From: Oegoconia quadripuncta
Lineage: Eukaryota > Arthropoda > Insecta > Lepidoptera > Autostichidae
DNA length: 64,000 bases
Direction of reading: 5' to 3'
NCBI GenBank assembly: GCA_949316235.1
Contig: OX438743.1
Coordinates: forward strand, 17,419,771-17,483,770
Part shown: positions 21,020 to 31,899 of the stretch, piece by piece
How the letters are laid out: every line of letters starts with the position of its first letter
How positions within the stretch are numbered: position 1 is the first letter of the stretch
Position numbers and translations under genes: made by a program
Notes under the pieces: generated by a model
Told to the model about the DNA's origin: nothing
What the model saw: only the letters and a program-made list of their open reading frames with translations
Database searches by the model: none

Positions 21020-21387
21020 AATACTGTGTAGTGTGTAAGTAGCATTATATGGACACGTGATGGAATTGGCATGATCAGCGTGCCCTTAGATTAAGAAGAT
21101 AGAATAGATGATGTAGAGTTAAGTTAGTGTTAGATATTAGCACGTAGGTACGTTAGTATATAAGTAAGTGTAGCCCAATAGAATAGAGGAATACTATTAC
21201 AGCGTCGTTCAAGACAAGAGTTTCTTTCACTACCTCCCCACATGCCAATGCCACTGCCTTTGGCAGTACTGAGCCAGTGGTACAGTCAAGAACTGAAGAA
21301 GTAATTAACAGTTAATAAGTATCTTCAGTACGGTTGACAGCGGAAATTCTCGCATATCGACGGTGGAACTGTAAGTTGTCCATTAAA
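21020..21387 (+). mobile_element. Possible solo LTR or retroelement end
   Basis: A run without repeats from 'gtgtagtgtgtaagtag' onward carries a TATA-like 'gtatataagtaag' at about 21157 and later 'gtcgttcaagacaagagttt', ending at (AAT)n. The TATA-then-leader layout is LTR-like, but no second LTR, primer-binding site or direct repeat was seen. Weak call. Confidence 0.2.
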
Positions 21388-21668
21388 TAATAATAATAAT
21401 AATAAATAAATATCATTTGACATACACACATCACCATCAAGTTCCACAGTAAGCAACTATAGGCTTATGTTGTGGAAACCAGATGGTTGATATACTACAT
21501 AAATACATTTTTTTTTTGTAAATAAATACTTATTATAAATGAAAAAATCCATAACTCAGATACACGTGTCCGTATTCATCACACAAACAAATGCCCCTAG
21601 CGGGATTCGAACCCGCAACCTTTTGGTATAGTGGTCAGAGTTGTTAACCACTACACCAAACAGGTCGT
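21388..21668 (-). mobile_element. SINE-C, full length
   Basis: (AAT)n tail complement at the left, 'gttgtggaaaccagatggtt', 'ccataactcagatacacgtg', the box B complement 'gcgggattcgaacccgcaac', and the head complement ending 'ccaaacaggtcgtc'. Near-consensus box B (GGTTCGAATCC on the minus strand). Confidence 0.85.
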
Positions 21669-23230
21669 CTCGTTCGTCTCGTCGTCGTCATTGATTATGA
21701 TCCTGAAGTTCCTGCTCGTGATTTTTTTATCGCATAGCATCCAGGCGAGCCGTGTCGAAGCTGCTGCTGTTTCTGCATATTATAATGATTGCGTGATCTT
21801 GCGCTTCTTGCGCTTTCTTATGAGGCCCATAGTAAGGTACCAAGTAACACATTTATTATAGAATTCCGTCATTAAGCTCTGACGTATTTTGAACGAGAAA
21901 ACGTTACGCAGTTTCCCCATTTATTCCCCATACGTTTGCCCATCCAAGTTGGATATTCTGGAAGTTGGATTTATCTTAGCAGATCTCTTGCCCTAGGCTC
22001 CCAACTGATAGATACTGTAGCATATAGTACTTTTATATCGTTTGCGTTTGTACAAAATATTAGCTCTTTATGTGCTCGCCGTCTTGTCAGTAATAAATCG
22101 TGATTGTATAACAATGACATGAATAAATGACAGCAGCAGTTTGGACGACTGATATCCCGGACGTTAAACCCTAACCTTTATTGTAATGGTAACATACAGT
22201 TTTACTAGAAGCATATTTCATGCTAAAAATTTATTCCTTTATAGCAAAACTTGTATTATGTCCCGAAGGTTTTCAAGGTAATAAGTCATGTAAACGTGTC
22301 GAAAACCTTATAATAAAAACTATTAATTATTAATTTTTCGCATTACTAGAGCATATTTTATTGCTACAAATTGGTACCTTTATAGCGAAACTACTTGAGT
22401 CCCGAAAGAAACTTTTAGTTTCTGAGGCATTACGAGTAAATCATGTAAATGTTTCTAAAATCCTAAAATAAAACTTAACTGTGTCGATGTAAAGTTATGC
22501 GATAAATCTATTGCTAATTTAGATTCATCTATAATTGGAATTCACAAATTGGTACAATGGGGAACTTATCTAGTTTTGGGATTTTTCAATCAACCTTACA
22601 GACAGTATTATATATTAGCTTAGCTTATTGTAGATTAGCTTATTTTAGCTTAAAAACTTACACAGTTATTGTACTATATATACCAAGAATAATATATAAC
22701 ATATGCCACGTATCGTTCGACAAACTGATTACAAGGACAGAGCTGTGGTTGAAGTCTAATTTAAAATATTTAAAATATTCCAGGAATTACCTCTTCCACG
22801 GAGTCATTAGATTTTAATTATCCAACAAACAAAGAAACAGCCGCGCCACGTTGTAGCAACAATGGTTTTCTAAGATATATTTTCTGTGGAATAATTTATC
22901 GCTACACGCAGGATCTAAATCGAGCTATTATAGTCAAGCTGATATATGATTTAATTTATTATCTCTGTAAAACAAGTCGCGTGTAGTTTAGGTTGGCAAT
23001 AAATTAATTTGCCCAACCAGGGTCTACACAAAAACGGGCGAAATGACAACACACCGTCACGCAATGATGATAAAGGTAGGGCTACTATTGTTATAAATTC
23101 AAATTGCGTGGAAACAACTTGTTGTGCGGGTGTTTCAGAATTATACAGCACAAACTAAACAATTAACCATACAATTTTAACGACCTCCACGATCTGATGG
23201 TTTACGCGACTGCGGCGCAAAGAGGTTTAA
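21669..23230. other. Long stretch with no recognised repeat
   Basis: Two loosely similar blocks at 22190-22320 and 22320-22470 share 'gagcatattttattgct'/'gaagcatatttcatgct' and 'gtcccgaa' motifs, suggesting an old tandem duplication. ORFs of 60-86 codons show no motif. Confidence 0.35.
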
Positions 23231-23391
23231 ATAAATATTAATAAATATTTCGGACAGTTACACCAATCATCTAGTCCCAAACTAAGTAAAGCTTGTACTA
23301 TGGAAACTACATAGATAACGGATAAACATACATAAATATTTATATAAACATCCATGACTCGGGAATAAATGTTCGTATTCATCATACAAAC
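23231..23391 (-). mobile_element. SINE-B, tail and core, left of LINE insertion
   Basis: 'ccaatcatctagtcccaaac', 'aacatccatgactcgggaat' and 'gttcgtattcatcatacaaa'. It continues at 23588 after a LINE-T 3' end. Confidence 0.8.
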
Positions 23392-23392
23392 T

Positions 23393-23587
23393 TTCAGATG
23401 TACTTAACAATTAGGAAGTTATTTGTGCTAACCCACTTAATTACTCGTATTGAATTCCGTGATGATAGGTTTGCCTGGAAGAGGTCGCTGTAAGCGATAA
23501 GCGATAATTTGTAGTTTCTATAAGATATTTAAATGTACCTTTCTTATTTAAACAATAAAGCCTATTTGATTGATTGATTGATTGAAA
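23393..23587 (+). mobile_element. LINE-T 3' end nested in SINE-B
   Basis: 'gcctggaagaggtcgctgta', 'agcgataagcgataattt' and 'acaataaagcctatttgatt' ending in a (GATT)n tail. Short 'aaac' sequence lies on each side of the insert. Confidence 0.75.
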
Positions 23588-23668
23588 CATTTACCTCTCG
23601 CGGGATTCGAACCCGCAACCGTTGGTTTCGCTGACAGGGTCACTATCCACTACACTAATCGTTCGTTC
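23588..23668 (-). mobile_element. SINE-B head, right of LINE insertion
   Basis: 'catttacctctcgcgggatt', the box B complement 'cgggattcgaacccgcaacc', and 'ctgacagggtcactatccac'. It completes the copy begun at 23231. Confidence 0.8.
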
Positions 23669-24287
23669 AGTTCTCGTTTTGGAAAACTTACTACTTCAGC
23701 CCCCTACACCTTTGTTGTCAGACAGTAAAGCAGCTCTCAATGCATTCAATACGGTAGAAACTACACCAATACTGATAAGATAATGCAATGGAGATAAATA
23801 CATTGGCAGTTGTAGGAAACGGGATTATAGCTAGCTATAATAATGTCTTAATACCCAACGTACCTTAGTGGCAGCAAATAAGTAGAGTGGCAAGTTAGGC
23901 AGCAGTTGAGAAATTTTTGAAAAAGGCAGAATAGAAGACGATTTTCAATGCAATACCAAGACAAACTGGTTCAGTCTGGTTAACAGTACGGGTCGCCACA
24001 AAGGGAATTGAATAGGATAGTCCCACTGGATCGAACATCCGTCTATTCCCGGCATCAATTTCTCCTCAACACTGATTTTTATAACAGCCAGCATTAGAAA
24101 TAAGTAAATAATGTCCCGACATTTCAAAATAACCTGGTCTTCGTGAAGTTAGTAAATTTCTCTAAATTAGTGTCAAATACTTTCCAAGCTTAAGTGTGAC
24201 GATGCGATCTTGAGTAATTATCTTCTTAGTCGTAACAAGAAATTGATACAACGCTTCCCAAACGTGTGTGCTTCATTTTGTCTTCCT
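23669..24287. other. Stretch with no recognised feature
   Basis: No repeat match or convincing ORF. Confidence 0.4.
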
Positions 24288-24554
24288 TTAGCGCGTTGAG
24301 GGCATATAACACTTAATCTTAAGGTAACAAAATGGAGTTTTGACGTTCTCTTTACTTTGTCTTGTATAGTATTGTGAAAACACAGACACCCGTGTATATG
24401 TGGAGAAAGCTTCCGTTCTCGTAACGTCGTCGAGTAAAGATATCTGCCCGCTCAGTTTGTCCAAGACACGCCACAGCGGCATTTCGTGATATACTCGGCC
24501 ACGAAATGTTGGAATAATATTCCGTTGCCACAACTTCATTCTTGATTTACTCAT
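24288..24554 (-). CDS. Possible small ORF, 88 codons, function unknown
   Basis: It starts at an ATG on the minus strand (24554) after a TTTAA context and reads MSKSRMKLWQRNIIPTF, then 'FRGRVYHEMPLWRVLDK' and 'SLLDDVTRTEAFSTY'. No signal peptide, membrane segment or domain is recognised and there is no repeat match in the window. The length is within chance expectation for this much AT-rich DNA, so it is reported only as a weak candidate. Confidence 0.15.
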   Translation of the reverse strand: MSKSRMKLWQRNIIPTFRGRVYHEMPLWRVLDKLSGQISLLDDVTRTEAFSTYTRVSVFSQYYTRQSKENVKTPFCYLKIKCYMPSTR

Positions 24555-24906
24555 TTAAAATTGATTATCACTTCACTATATCAGCCAAAGGACCTCTCCG
24601 TCTGATTATCTCTTAAATTTTGAAGATCCTCGAGATAAATATAATGCAAAATACAAAAAAAAAATGCAAAAAGAAATAGCATCGACACGTCAGAACCAAT
24701 TTCCATCGGACATCCCTAATTACCATTTCGCTAATACTAGTTATCGAAAGTAAAAACCATTTTCATATCTGTTCAGTCGTTTTGTGCGCTACAATACCAT
24801 AAACACCATAGACTTCAATTTTTTAAATAATTTGAAAGCCTTAGAAGGCAGTATTTCCTTTGTAATTCACAGTAGAATATTCATCGTCATTCATCGCTTC
24901 ATAAGG

Positions 24907-25203
24907 TTTTTTTTTTATGCACGACGGATTCGTACTTGGCTTCAATCACACCTGTGTGTTGTGTCTTAAGTGGCTGGCTTAAGTGAAGATGAGGTCGAAG
25001 GTGAAAGCGTACTGATCCGGAAACGCCATCTTATTTTGAGGGCTGGCTATCTTATCTCTGACAACCGGAACACAACAATGCCATTAACATTGCTGCTTAG
25101 CGGCAGATTTAGATAAGATGGTGGTAGCTAGCCAGGCGGACATTTAAAATGCCCTACCACCAACCAAACCGAGTACTTAATCATGTACCCCGCTGGGGAT
25201 CGA
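24907..25203 (-). mobile_element. SINE-A, head truncated at a GATC repeat
   Basis: The tail complement 'tatgcacgacggattcgtac' begins it, and a small duplicated-looking insert 'taagtggctggcttaagtga' lies within. The body is normal to 'ccccgctggggatcgatcga', where the tRNA head is replaced by a GATCGATCGATC run. Confidence 0.8.
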
Positions 25204-25444
25204 TCGATCGATATAGTTTATATATTATTTAGAGAAATTCTTCCGCAAGGTTTATAAATGTACGACACACGCATATTATTTTTGTTTATAGAAAATAATT
25301 ACACCCGTGCGACGCAAGGGCGCGTCGGTAGTTTAGATATTTAAATCACTAGATATTTTTTACATTTATATATTTTGCATTACATTTAAATCTATATACT
25401 AGTTTGTTTAATAACTGATACTGAATGTTCATGGCTATACTTGA
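25204..25444. other. Short unassigned stretch
   Basis: 'acacccgtgcgacgcaaggg' and 'gcgtcggtagtttag' near 25300 resemble the edge of a repeat-H-like element, but too little remains for a call. Confidence 0.3.
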
Positions 25445-25562
25445 AGTCCCTAACACGCATTGGGCCAGCGTGGTGGACAATAAATAGCCCATACTCCCTC
25501 ATAAAATATAAACGAAGGCCTGTATCCCTGCAGTGGGATGTTTACGGGCTGATGATGATGAT
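25445..25562 (+). mobile_element. RTE-type LINE 3' end
   Basis: 'gaagtccctaacacgcattg', 'ggccagcgtggtgga', 'cccatactccctca', 'ctgcagtgggatgtttacgg' and a (GATGAT)n tail are the hallmark 3' terminus of lepidopteran RTE LINEs and the SINEs that borrow it. Confidence 0.75.
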
Positions 25563-26177
25563 ACTTAAAGTGAACTATGAATGTAGTATTACCTTTAAGC
25601 AATAGAAATAAGTCATAGAATATTTAATCATTTTGAAGCATTAGAGCATCATGATGCTACAGTTGATGCTGACCGTACCCTACGAGTATTCACATAGCAG
25701 TATTCATTTTTCTTAACTAAAGTGGCGTTATTCAGTGTATTACATTTGATCCCACGGGATCACAGACGTGTGGAAGCGGAAGTAGAACACTTTGTGTAGT
25801 AAACGAACAATCTTTTTCCTGGCTTAAGGAAACCAAACCTATTGTTTAAGATCTACCAACATTGTTACTGTCTCACAAATCTCGCAATAAAACGTCAATA
25901 AACCAAACTGGCGTTATCTCGTAAGGTTTTCCTTGTGCCTTGCGGAGTTGAGACTAATTTCCTGTGGTCTGACAAGAGCGATGGACTAGTTACACTGCCT
26001 TATTTAGGAAGATAAATGTGAGGGATGTTGGTACTTATTAGGGTACATTTGAGTTCTATGCGACAAGGTTTGGAATGGACCCGCTTCACGGTACATTTGC
26101 GGATGTCAGTGGCGACTCGTTATATTTTATTCTTTATAGGAACACGTTATACAGAATGACTATTAAGTAGTTCTTGA
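25563..26177. other. Stretch with no recognised feature
   Basis: No repeat match or ORF noticed. Confidence 0.4.
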
Positions 26178-26509
26178 TTTTTTTTATGTACAAGGTCTTG
26201 GTACTTGACCTTAATCACACCTTATGTTAAGTGAAGATGAGGTCAAAGGTGGAAGCGTACTGATCCGGAAACCCCAACACATTTGGAGGACTGGCTATCT
26301 TATATCTGACAACCGGAACACAACAATGCTATTAACATTGCTGCTTGGCGGCAGATTTAGATAAGATGGTGGTAGCTAGCCAGGCGGACATTTAAAATGC
26401 CCTACCACCAACAAAACCGAGTACTTAAACATGTACCCCGCCGGGGATCGAACCCGCCACCTCCGAATCGTAAACCCAATGTAGTTTACATTGAGCCACG
26501 GAGGCGGTT
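26178..26509 (-). mobile_element. SINE-A, full length
   Basis: Tail complement 'tttttatgtacaaggtcttg' at the left and head complement 'attgagccacggaggcggtt' at the right. The box B complement 'ggggatcgaacccgccacct' carries one change outside the core. Confidence 0.85.
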
Positions 26510-26624
26510 AAAAAGATAGGAAAAGATGTGCATGTATTCACGATTAGAAACAATTTACCAGTTGGGATTCAAATGCAAGCGCACAATCAAGCTTAGGTCA
26601 GGGCCCAACTACGTTCTGCATAAA

Positions 26625-26985
26625 AAAATCACTCTACCCTCGTCGAGAGCTTTACACGTCCCCACTATTGGGGCACCGCCTCCTCTCACTGGAAGAGGGT
26701 ATGGGCCATAATCAACCAATCGGGCCCAGTGCTGATTAGTGGCTTTGTGTTAGACTAGGGGCCACCTGACAGTTAGTGTTTTAAGCTGCCCCTGTATGCC
26801 ACGGAATTGGCTTAACGACTGCTTTCAATTGTAAACAATCGGGATCGACTATTTATGTACGGAAACACTCGTGTTAAAATGCCACTAGTGGTCATCCATC
26901 CAAGGACTGACCGAGCTATACATTGCTTAACTTTCGCTTATCGAAAATGAAATGCGAATGCGACAGCGCCACGAGTGCTCTACCC
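26625..26985 (-). mobile_element. 5S-rRNA-derived SINE, longest copy
   Basis: On the minus strand, 'agcgaaagttaagcaatgta', 'tagctcggtcagtccttgga' and 'tggatgacc' (about 26890-26945) align with the conserved 5S rRNA stretch GTTAAGCAACG...GGTCAGTACTTGGATGGGTGACC, which holds the internal 5S promoter (box C region). Downstream come 'gcagtcgttaagccaatt', 'actgtcaggtggcccctagt', 'ggttgattatggcccatacc' and 'cagtgagaggaggcgg'. The start is 'gagcactcgtggcgctgtcg'. SINEs with 5S heads form the SINE3 class. Confidence 0.75.
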
Positions 26986-27445
26986 TATTCAAGAGCAAAT
27001 AATTCCATTTTATTTCAGTTACTACGCTGCACAAATTCTTCTAGTTTTCCGAGAACCACACGGCTACTTTGTCACTGGTGTTGAATTAAACTGCTAGGCT
27101 CTTAACACTAAAACGGACACTGAATTACGATTATTAGGCTCAATATTTTACAACTTGACATCAATTCGAGGGTCGCCGGTCGCGAGTAGGACTATTCACT
27201 GAAAATTTTCTCCAACTCTTCGGTAAAATTATTCTACAATATTGCCGTTCTACAATTTTGTTTAAAACTCGCTGTTTATCCGCGTGGAATTATTTTATCG
27301 CAGACTCTTATTTCATCTCAAATTTGAGCTTGAACTCAACTCATCTCTTTACTAGCTCCGAGACTATCTTTCTGCCAAATTTCAATACGATCGGTCCAAC
27401 GGTTTAGTCGACATTGACAATAAGTAGATAAATAGACCCACTTTA
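26986..27445. other. Mostly unassigned; repeat-H-like piece near 27345-27420
   Basis: 'ctgccaaatttcaatacgat' and 'cggtccaacggttta' resemble the '...aaatttcat...ggtt' part of repeat H. The rest is unassigned. Confidence 0.35.
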
Positions 27446-27718
27446 AATAAATAAATAAATATTCTTGGACATACACACAGCGCCATCTAGTTTCACTGTA
27501 AGCAACTATAGGCTTGTGTTGTGGATACGAGATGGTTGATATACTACTTATTACATTTTTTTTTGTAAATAAATATTTATTATAAATGAAAAGATCCATA
27601 ACTCGGGTACACATGTCCGTATTCATCACACAAACATATGCCCCTGGCGGGATTCGAACCCGCAACCTTTTGGTATAGAGGTCAGAGTTGCTAACCACTA
27701 CACCAAACAGGTCGTCAA
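27446..27718 (-). mobile_element. SINE-C, full length
   Basis: 'cacagcgccatctagtttca', 'aacccgcaaccttttggtat' and the head complement 'ccaaacaggtcgtc'. Closely similar to the copy at 21388, with the same 'cttttggtata' and 'gtcagagtt' head variant, so the two are one subfamily. Confidence 0.85.
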
Positions 27719-27969
27719 CTTTCCCATTTAAGATGTCAATAGTTATATATTTTAATGGGAATTGTGGGGTTATTATTTAACTCCATCGATTTCGTCAACG
27801 ATAACGATGTCCAATAAGAAAACGTCGAATTGCCGAGCAATCAATGAGCTAACCAATCACACGTCGGAACGTAATCTATGACAATATTGTCATATCGATG
27901 AAATTTCCGTAGTCAAATATCTGTAGTTTGTAAGATGAACTCTTAAAGTTATACGTCACTTTCTATTTG

Positions 27970-28215
27970 GACGACCGATTGGTGTAGTGGATAGTGAGCC
28001 TGTCAGCGAAACCAACGGTTGCGGGTTCGAATCTCGCGACGGGTAAATGTTTGTGTGATGAATATGAACATTTATCCTGAGTCTGAGTCTGAGTCATGGA
28101 TGTTTATATAAATATTTATGTATGTTTATCCGTTATCCAGTATCCATAGTACAAGCTTTGCTTAGTTTGAAACTAGATGATTGGTTTAAGTGTCCGAAAT
28201 ATTTATTTATTATTA
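27970..28215 (+). mobile_element. SINE-B, full length
   Basis: 'gaccgattggtgtagtggat' (box A), 'gttgcgggttcgaatctcgc' (box B), 'tgtttgtgtgatgaatatga', 'gagtcatggatgtttatata', 'ccgttatccagtatccatag' and 'gatgattggtttaagtgtcc', then (TTTA)n. A small 'gagtct' triplication is at about 28080. Confidence 0.85.
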
Positions 28216-28792
28216 TCCAATAAATATTTCCTCACAATCTACTAGTGCTATAAATTTCTGTATGTTAAATATTTATCAATAATATATATAAATCAAGCTA
28301 ATTTTTGTATTATAGTGAGTCAAACTTAATTATAACTTAAGGAAGTGGTTCGAGTTAGAAAAATACAAATGAAGGTTTGCTTTAATTCAGTTTGCTTATG
28401 TTGTACAAAAGTTCTTCATATTAAAAAAAAAATAACTCTTCAAAAAATAGTAAGTACTTTCCAATTAGAGATGGGGTTTCCAATTCTTCATCGAATATGA
28501 CCCAAAAAATTTACGAAATTTGAATTTCAAAATAGTATATTATAATATCAAGGTTTTGAAATAATATTTTAATGATAGAAATCTTATAGAAAAAAAATGC
28601 TTTTTCAATTAGAATTGGAAAGGATTTTACCTAAGGTAAAATTAAAGAAAAAACTAAAAACCTGCTTCTAAGCACACATCCATTTTCTCTCTCTTTATTT
28701 TACTGCACCTAGTGGCTTTTAAATTTACCAATCGCAAGACATTTGGCGTAGGGCTGGATGCAGTAAATATGTACACTCAATTGCACGCGCGT

Positions 28793-28794
<2 letters not shown>
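28216..28794. other. AT-rich stretch, nothing recognised
   Basis: No ORF or repeat match noticed. Confidence 0.45.

Positions 28795-28832
<38 letters not shown>
28795..28832 (+). repeat. (CA)n microsatellite
   Basis: About 19 uninterrupted CA units, the longest perfect dinucleotide run in the window. Confidence 0.95.
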
Positions 28833-28835
<3 letters not shown>

Positions 28836-29017
28836 TACTTTGTGTAACTTATATCTTATAACTCTAACTTACAAACAATATGTGTTTTAAATTTAATTCT
28901 TAACCAGCCTTTAACTATGTGTTCAATACAGGAAGAGCGGGGACTCCTATCACAAGTATATTCTATAACTTAAAAGGAGCTCCTAAGCCGTTATTTTATG
29001 TAATTAGGATTAAGCTA

Positions 29018-29100
29018 TGAAATAAGAATAAGAATAAGAATAAGAAATCTTTATTTGATCCATTTAGCGACACTTAAAAAATACATTTAATTGTTACCTA
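29018..29100 (-). mobile_element. LINE 3' end with (TTATTC)n tail
   Basis: (AAGAAT)n followed by 'aaatctttatttgatccatt' reads on the minus strand as 'aataaagatttc' plus a simple tail. Only the terminal part is present. Confidence 0.4.
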
Positions 29101-29344
29101 TGTACTATTATAACACAATTTAAAAATGTGGAACTTAATATACCTAAGTAGGTATGCATTGGATAGTTTTCGGTGTCGCAAAGTGGCTTCAAATCAGGTC
29201 CCCAACTCAGCATTTGTTGTAGTCGAGAGAAGAAGAACGACTACAACGCTGGTTTTCAGTGGAGCCTATGGTGAGATCACGGTCGCTCATGGGACACACA
29301 CAAATATTATTTAAATAAATATTTTGTATTTTGTATTGTTGTAT

Positions 29345-29555
29345 CCACTATATTATAAATTCGAAAATTTGGATTGTTGTATGTATGTTAGTCTACTTAC
29401 ATCGTTTAACTACTTATAGGATGGGTACTTTATCTAATGTCCTTTTTCAGAGCATATTGCACCAAACTAGATCCAAATACGATCATCTGTTTCGCTGTGA
29501 TTCAACAACCAAACAAATATACAAACATCCAAAGTTTCGAATATATAAAATAATT
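29345..29555. mobile_element. MITE-like element related to repeat H
   Basis: The left end 'tataaattcgaaaatttgga' and the right end 'ccaaagtttcgaatatataa' are imperfect inverted repeats, and 'acaaacatccaaagtttcg' matches the right end of repeat H at 17594. Element type uncertain. Confidence 0.4.
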
Positions 29556-29573
29556 TTACATATAAATAATAAG

Positions 29574-29910
29574 TTTTTTTTTTTTTATGCACAACGGGTT
29601 TGTACTTGACCTCAATCACACCTGATGATAAGTGACGATGAGGTCGAAGGTGGAAGCGTATTGACCCGGAAACCCCAACACATTTGGGGGACTGGCTATC
29701 TTATCTTTGACAATCGGAACACAACAATACTATTAAAATTGCTGCTTGGCCGCAGATTTAAATAAGATGGTGGTAGCTAGCCAGGCGGACATTTAAAATG
29801 CCCTACCACCAACCAAACCGAATACTTAAACATGTATCCCGCTGGGAATCGAACCCGCGTCCTCCGAATCGTAAACCCAATGTTGTTTACATTGAGCCAC
29901 GGAGGCGGTT
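29574..29910 (-). mobile_element. SINE-A, full length
   Basis: Tail complement 'tatgcacaacgggtttgtac', complete body, and head complement 'tgagccacggaggcggtt'. The box B complement 'gggaatcgaacccgcgtcct' keeps the core. Confidence 0.85.
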
Positions 29911-30984
29911 AAAACGAACCAACAATATAACTGATCCAGAAGCTCTTGAAGTTACTTCGATTACGGACCATACATAATGTTAGACGATAACATTAACTAC
30001 ATCTTATATCCCAAAAGTGTATTTGATCGAGTACGTTAAAAACCACCCACGCACATGGAACATCTAAATAAAAACACACGATCCACGTCATAAAAATGTT
30101 TGCCAATAAAACCGCGAGCAACAGAGGAATGAAAAGCTAAAACAAGGACGTGAATATTTATAGTCACTACATAACATCTGTGGGCACGGCCATTTTTATT
30201 CAAACTTCAACCATTATTGGCGGGGGTCCTTTGTACGTCCCGCAATCTATCTCTGTCCGACGCCTCTGTCTTTCAATTTGAACACCAATAATTTAAGGCG
30301 CCAAATAGGGCCCCGAAGCGAAGGTATACCGTCGACGTCGACGTGAACTTTGGTATTTCGCCGTTTTAGTCCTGACATCTATCTTAGTCATTGCCTTTAC
30401 TTTTTTAGCGTTCCTAATTTTACGTGACGTTACACCTTTGGCAAGTTTATACATTTTATAGTGATCCAGCTATTCTATCATTTACTATTGGTATTGTACC
30501 TGTGTATCACAAAAAAATAAATTAATATGTGATTTTAACAGTCTGTATATTTGTGTAGGAATGGATGTTCCATCGTAGCGTTGAAACTATTGGACCGATT
30601 TTGATAAATTACATGTCGTTGAGTTCGTTAAGGCTTGTCCCATACCAATACCTTGAATGTATTGACAGAGCAGGGAACACGGTAGACCGGTTCGACCAGG
30701 CGACGTCAGCGGTGGTTTCGCTTTATTATTTATTTGTGGTGACCAAGTTTTGGGCAGTTAACAGCCAGTTACTACACTCAAACTGTCGAGTTTCTGTGTG
30801 TGTAAGTGTATGGTGTATGACCCAAATAAATATACAATTTTTTTTTAATTAATTAACATGGATATTCAAAAATTAACCACATCAATTCACATTACTTTAT
30901 AGGGATCTATATTAATTTTCATACTGTTTCTATAACAATTGCAGCAGGAATGTGGTTTAATCAGGACGTACATTGCTGATCATA
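29911..30984. other. Stretch with no recognised repeat
   Basis: 30180-30370 is GC-richer, with 'ttattggcgggggtcctttg' and a palindromic 'cgtcgacgtcgacg'. An ORF of 95 codons at 30565 shows no motif. This may be unique host DNA. Confidence 0.4.
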
Positions 30985-31150
30985 AACCTCTCTCATAGAT
31001 TTCCAGACCTTGGAGGCGGCTTGATTAAGCGACTTCCCGCGACTTTATCAGGTCATCTGCCCACCTCCTGGGTAGATGATCCATGCTGCGCCTGCCGTTA
31101 TGTGGTCTTCTCTAGAACTTTTATGTCCCAACGGTCATCAGTCCTATGTC
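30985..31150 (-). pseudogene. RTE-like LINE ORF C-terminal remnant
   Basis: The minus strand reads 'GRRSMDHLPRRWADDLIKS' then 'RGKSLNQAASKVWKSMRE'. The RRW.DDL......W..AA.....W..MREA layout is typical of the extreme C-terminus of endonuclease-RT LINE proteins of the RTE group in Lepidoptera. Decayed, with no upstream domain. Confidence 0.5.
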
Positions 31151-31565
31151 ATCGCCCTCTCCATACCTCGTTGTGGGACCCTAATCTTTCTTATGAGGCT
31201 GAGTGTTCTACTCAGAGTAATTCATACAAAGATTACTTATGTCTGAGGTAGTAGAAGGCAGTAGGGTTATTGTCATGGGACGCTCATGTGTAGTGGGCAT
31301 TCAACTTTCACACAGATAAAAAACCCTCTTGGGTGTTATAAGAAGCACCCACTTGGAGCTTTATAAAACTGTCGGTAAATTTGAACTTTAAGGAACTTTA
31401 ATAGAACTTCGCGCCCACTTAGATGTCAGTTCTTTTATCAACGAAGTTGAAAAACCTATTTGTTCTTTGTACTGAACTTGGGCCCTTTTACATTGTTTTT
31501 GTTAGGATTTATTCTATAGGAACATTATTGACACTTAAAGTAGCATCGATTTTAATTGTGACATT
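31151..31565. other. Short unassigned stretch
   Basis: No repeat or ORF of note. Confidence 0.4.
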
Positions 31566-31899
31566 GTTTTTTTTTATGCACAACGCGTTGTTATTTAACC
31601 TCAATCACACCTGATGTTAAGTGAAGATGAGGTCGAAGATGGAAGCATACTAACCCGGAAACCGCAACACATTTGGAGGACTGGCTATCTTATCTCTGAC
31701 AACCGGAACACAACAATGCTATTAACATTGCTCGCTTGGCGGCAAACTTAGATAAGATGGTGGTAGTTAGTCAGGCGGACATTTAAAATGCCCTACCACC
31801 AACCAAACCGAGTACTTAAACATGTACCCCGCTGGGGATCGAACCGCGACCTCCGAATCGTAAACCCAATGTTGTTTACATTGTGCCACGGATGCGGTT
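31566..31899 (-). mobile_element. SINE-A, full length
   Basis: Complete, with a one-base loss inside box B (complement 'ggggatcgaaccgcgacctc'; other copies have 'cgaacccgcg'). That probably weakens box B. Head complement 'gtgccacggatgcggtt' also has two changes. Confidence 0.85.

Noticed and set aside
21020..21387. Full LTR retrotransposon
   Set aside because: No second LTR, no gag/pol frame and no primer-binding site; kept only as a weak solo-LTR possibility.
26890..26945. Possible 5S rRNA gene
   Set aside because: Only part of 5S is conserved, several core bases are changed and the flanking sequence is a SINE body.
27336..27698. 120-codon ORF on the minus strand
   Set aside because: It is a chance frame through a SINE-C copy (tRNA-like head and core), not a protein.
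28795..28832. CA repeat considered as Z-DNA or regulatory site
   Set aside because: An ordinary dinucleotide microsatellite; nothing in the flanks supports a function.
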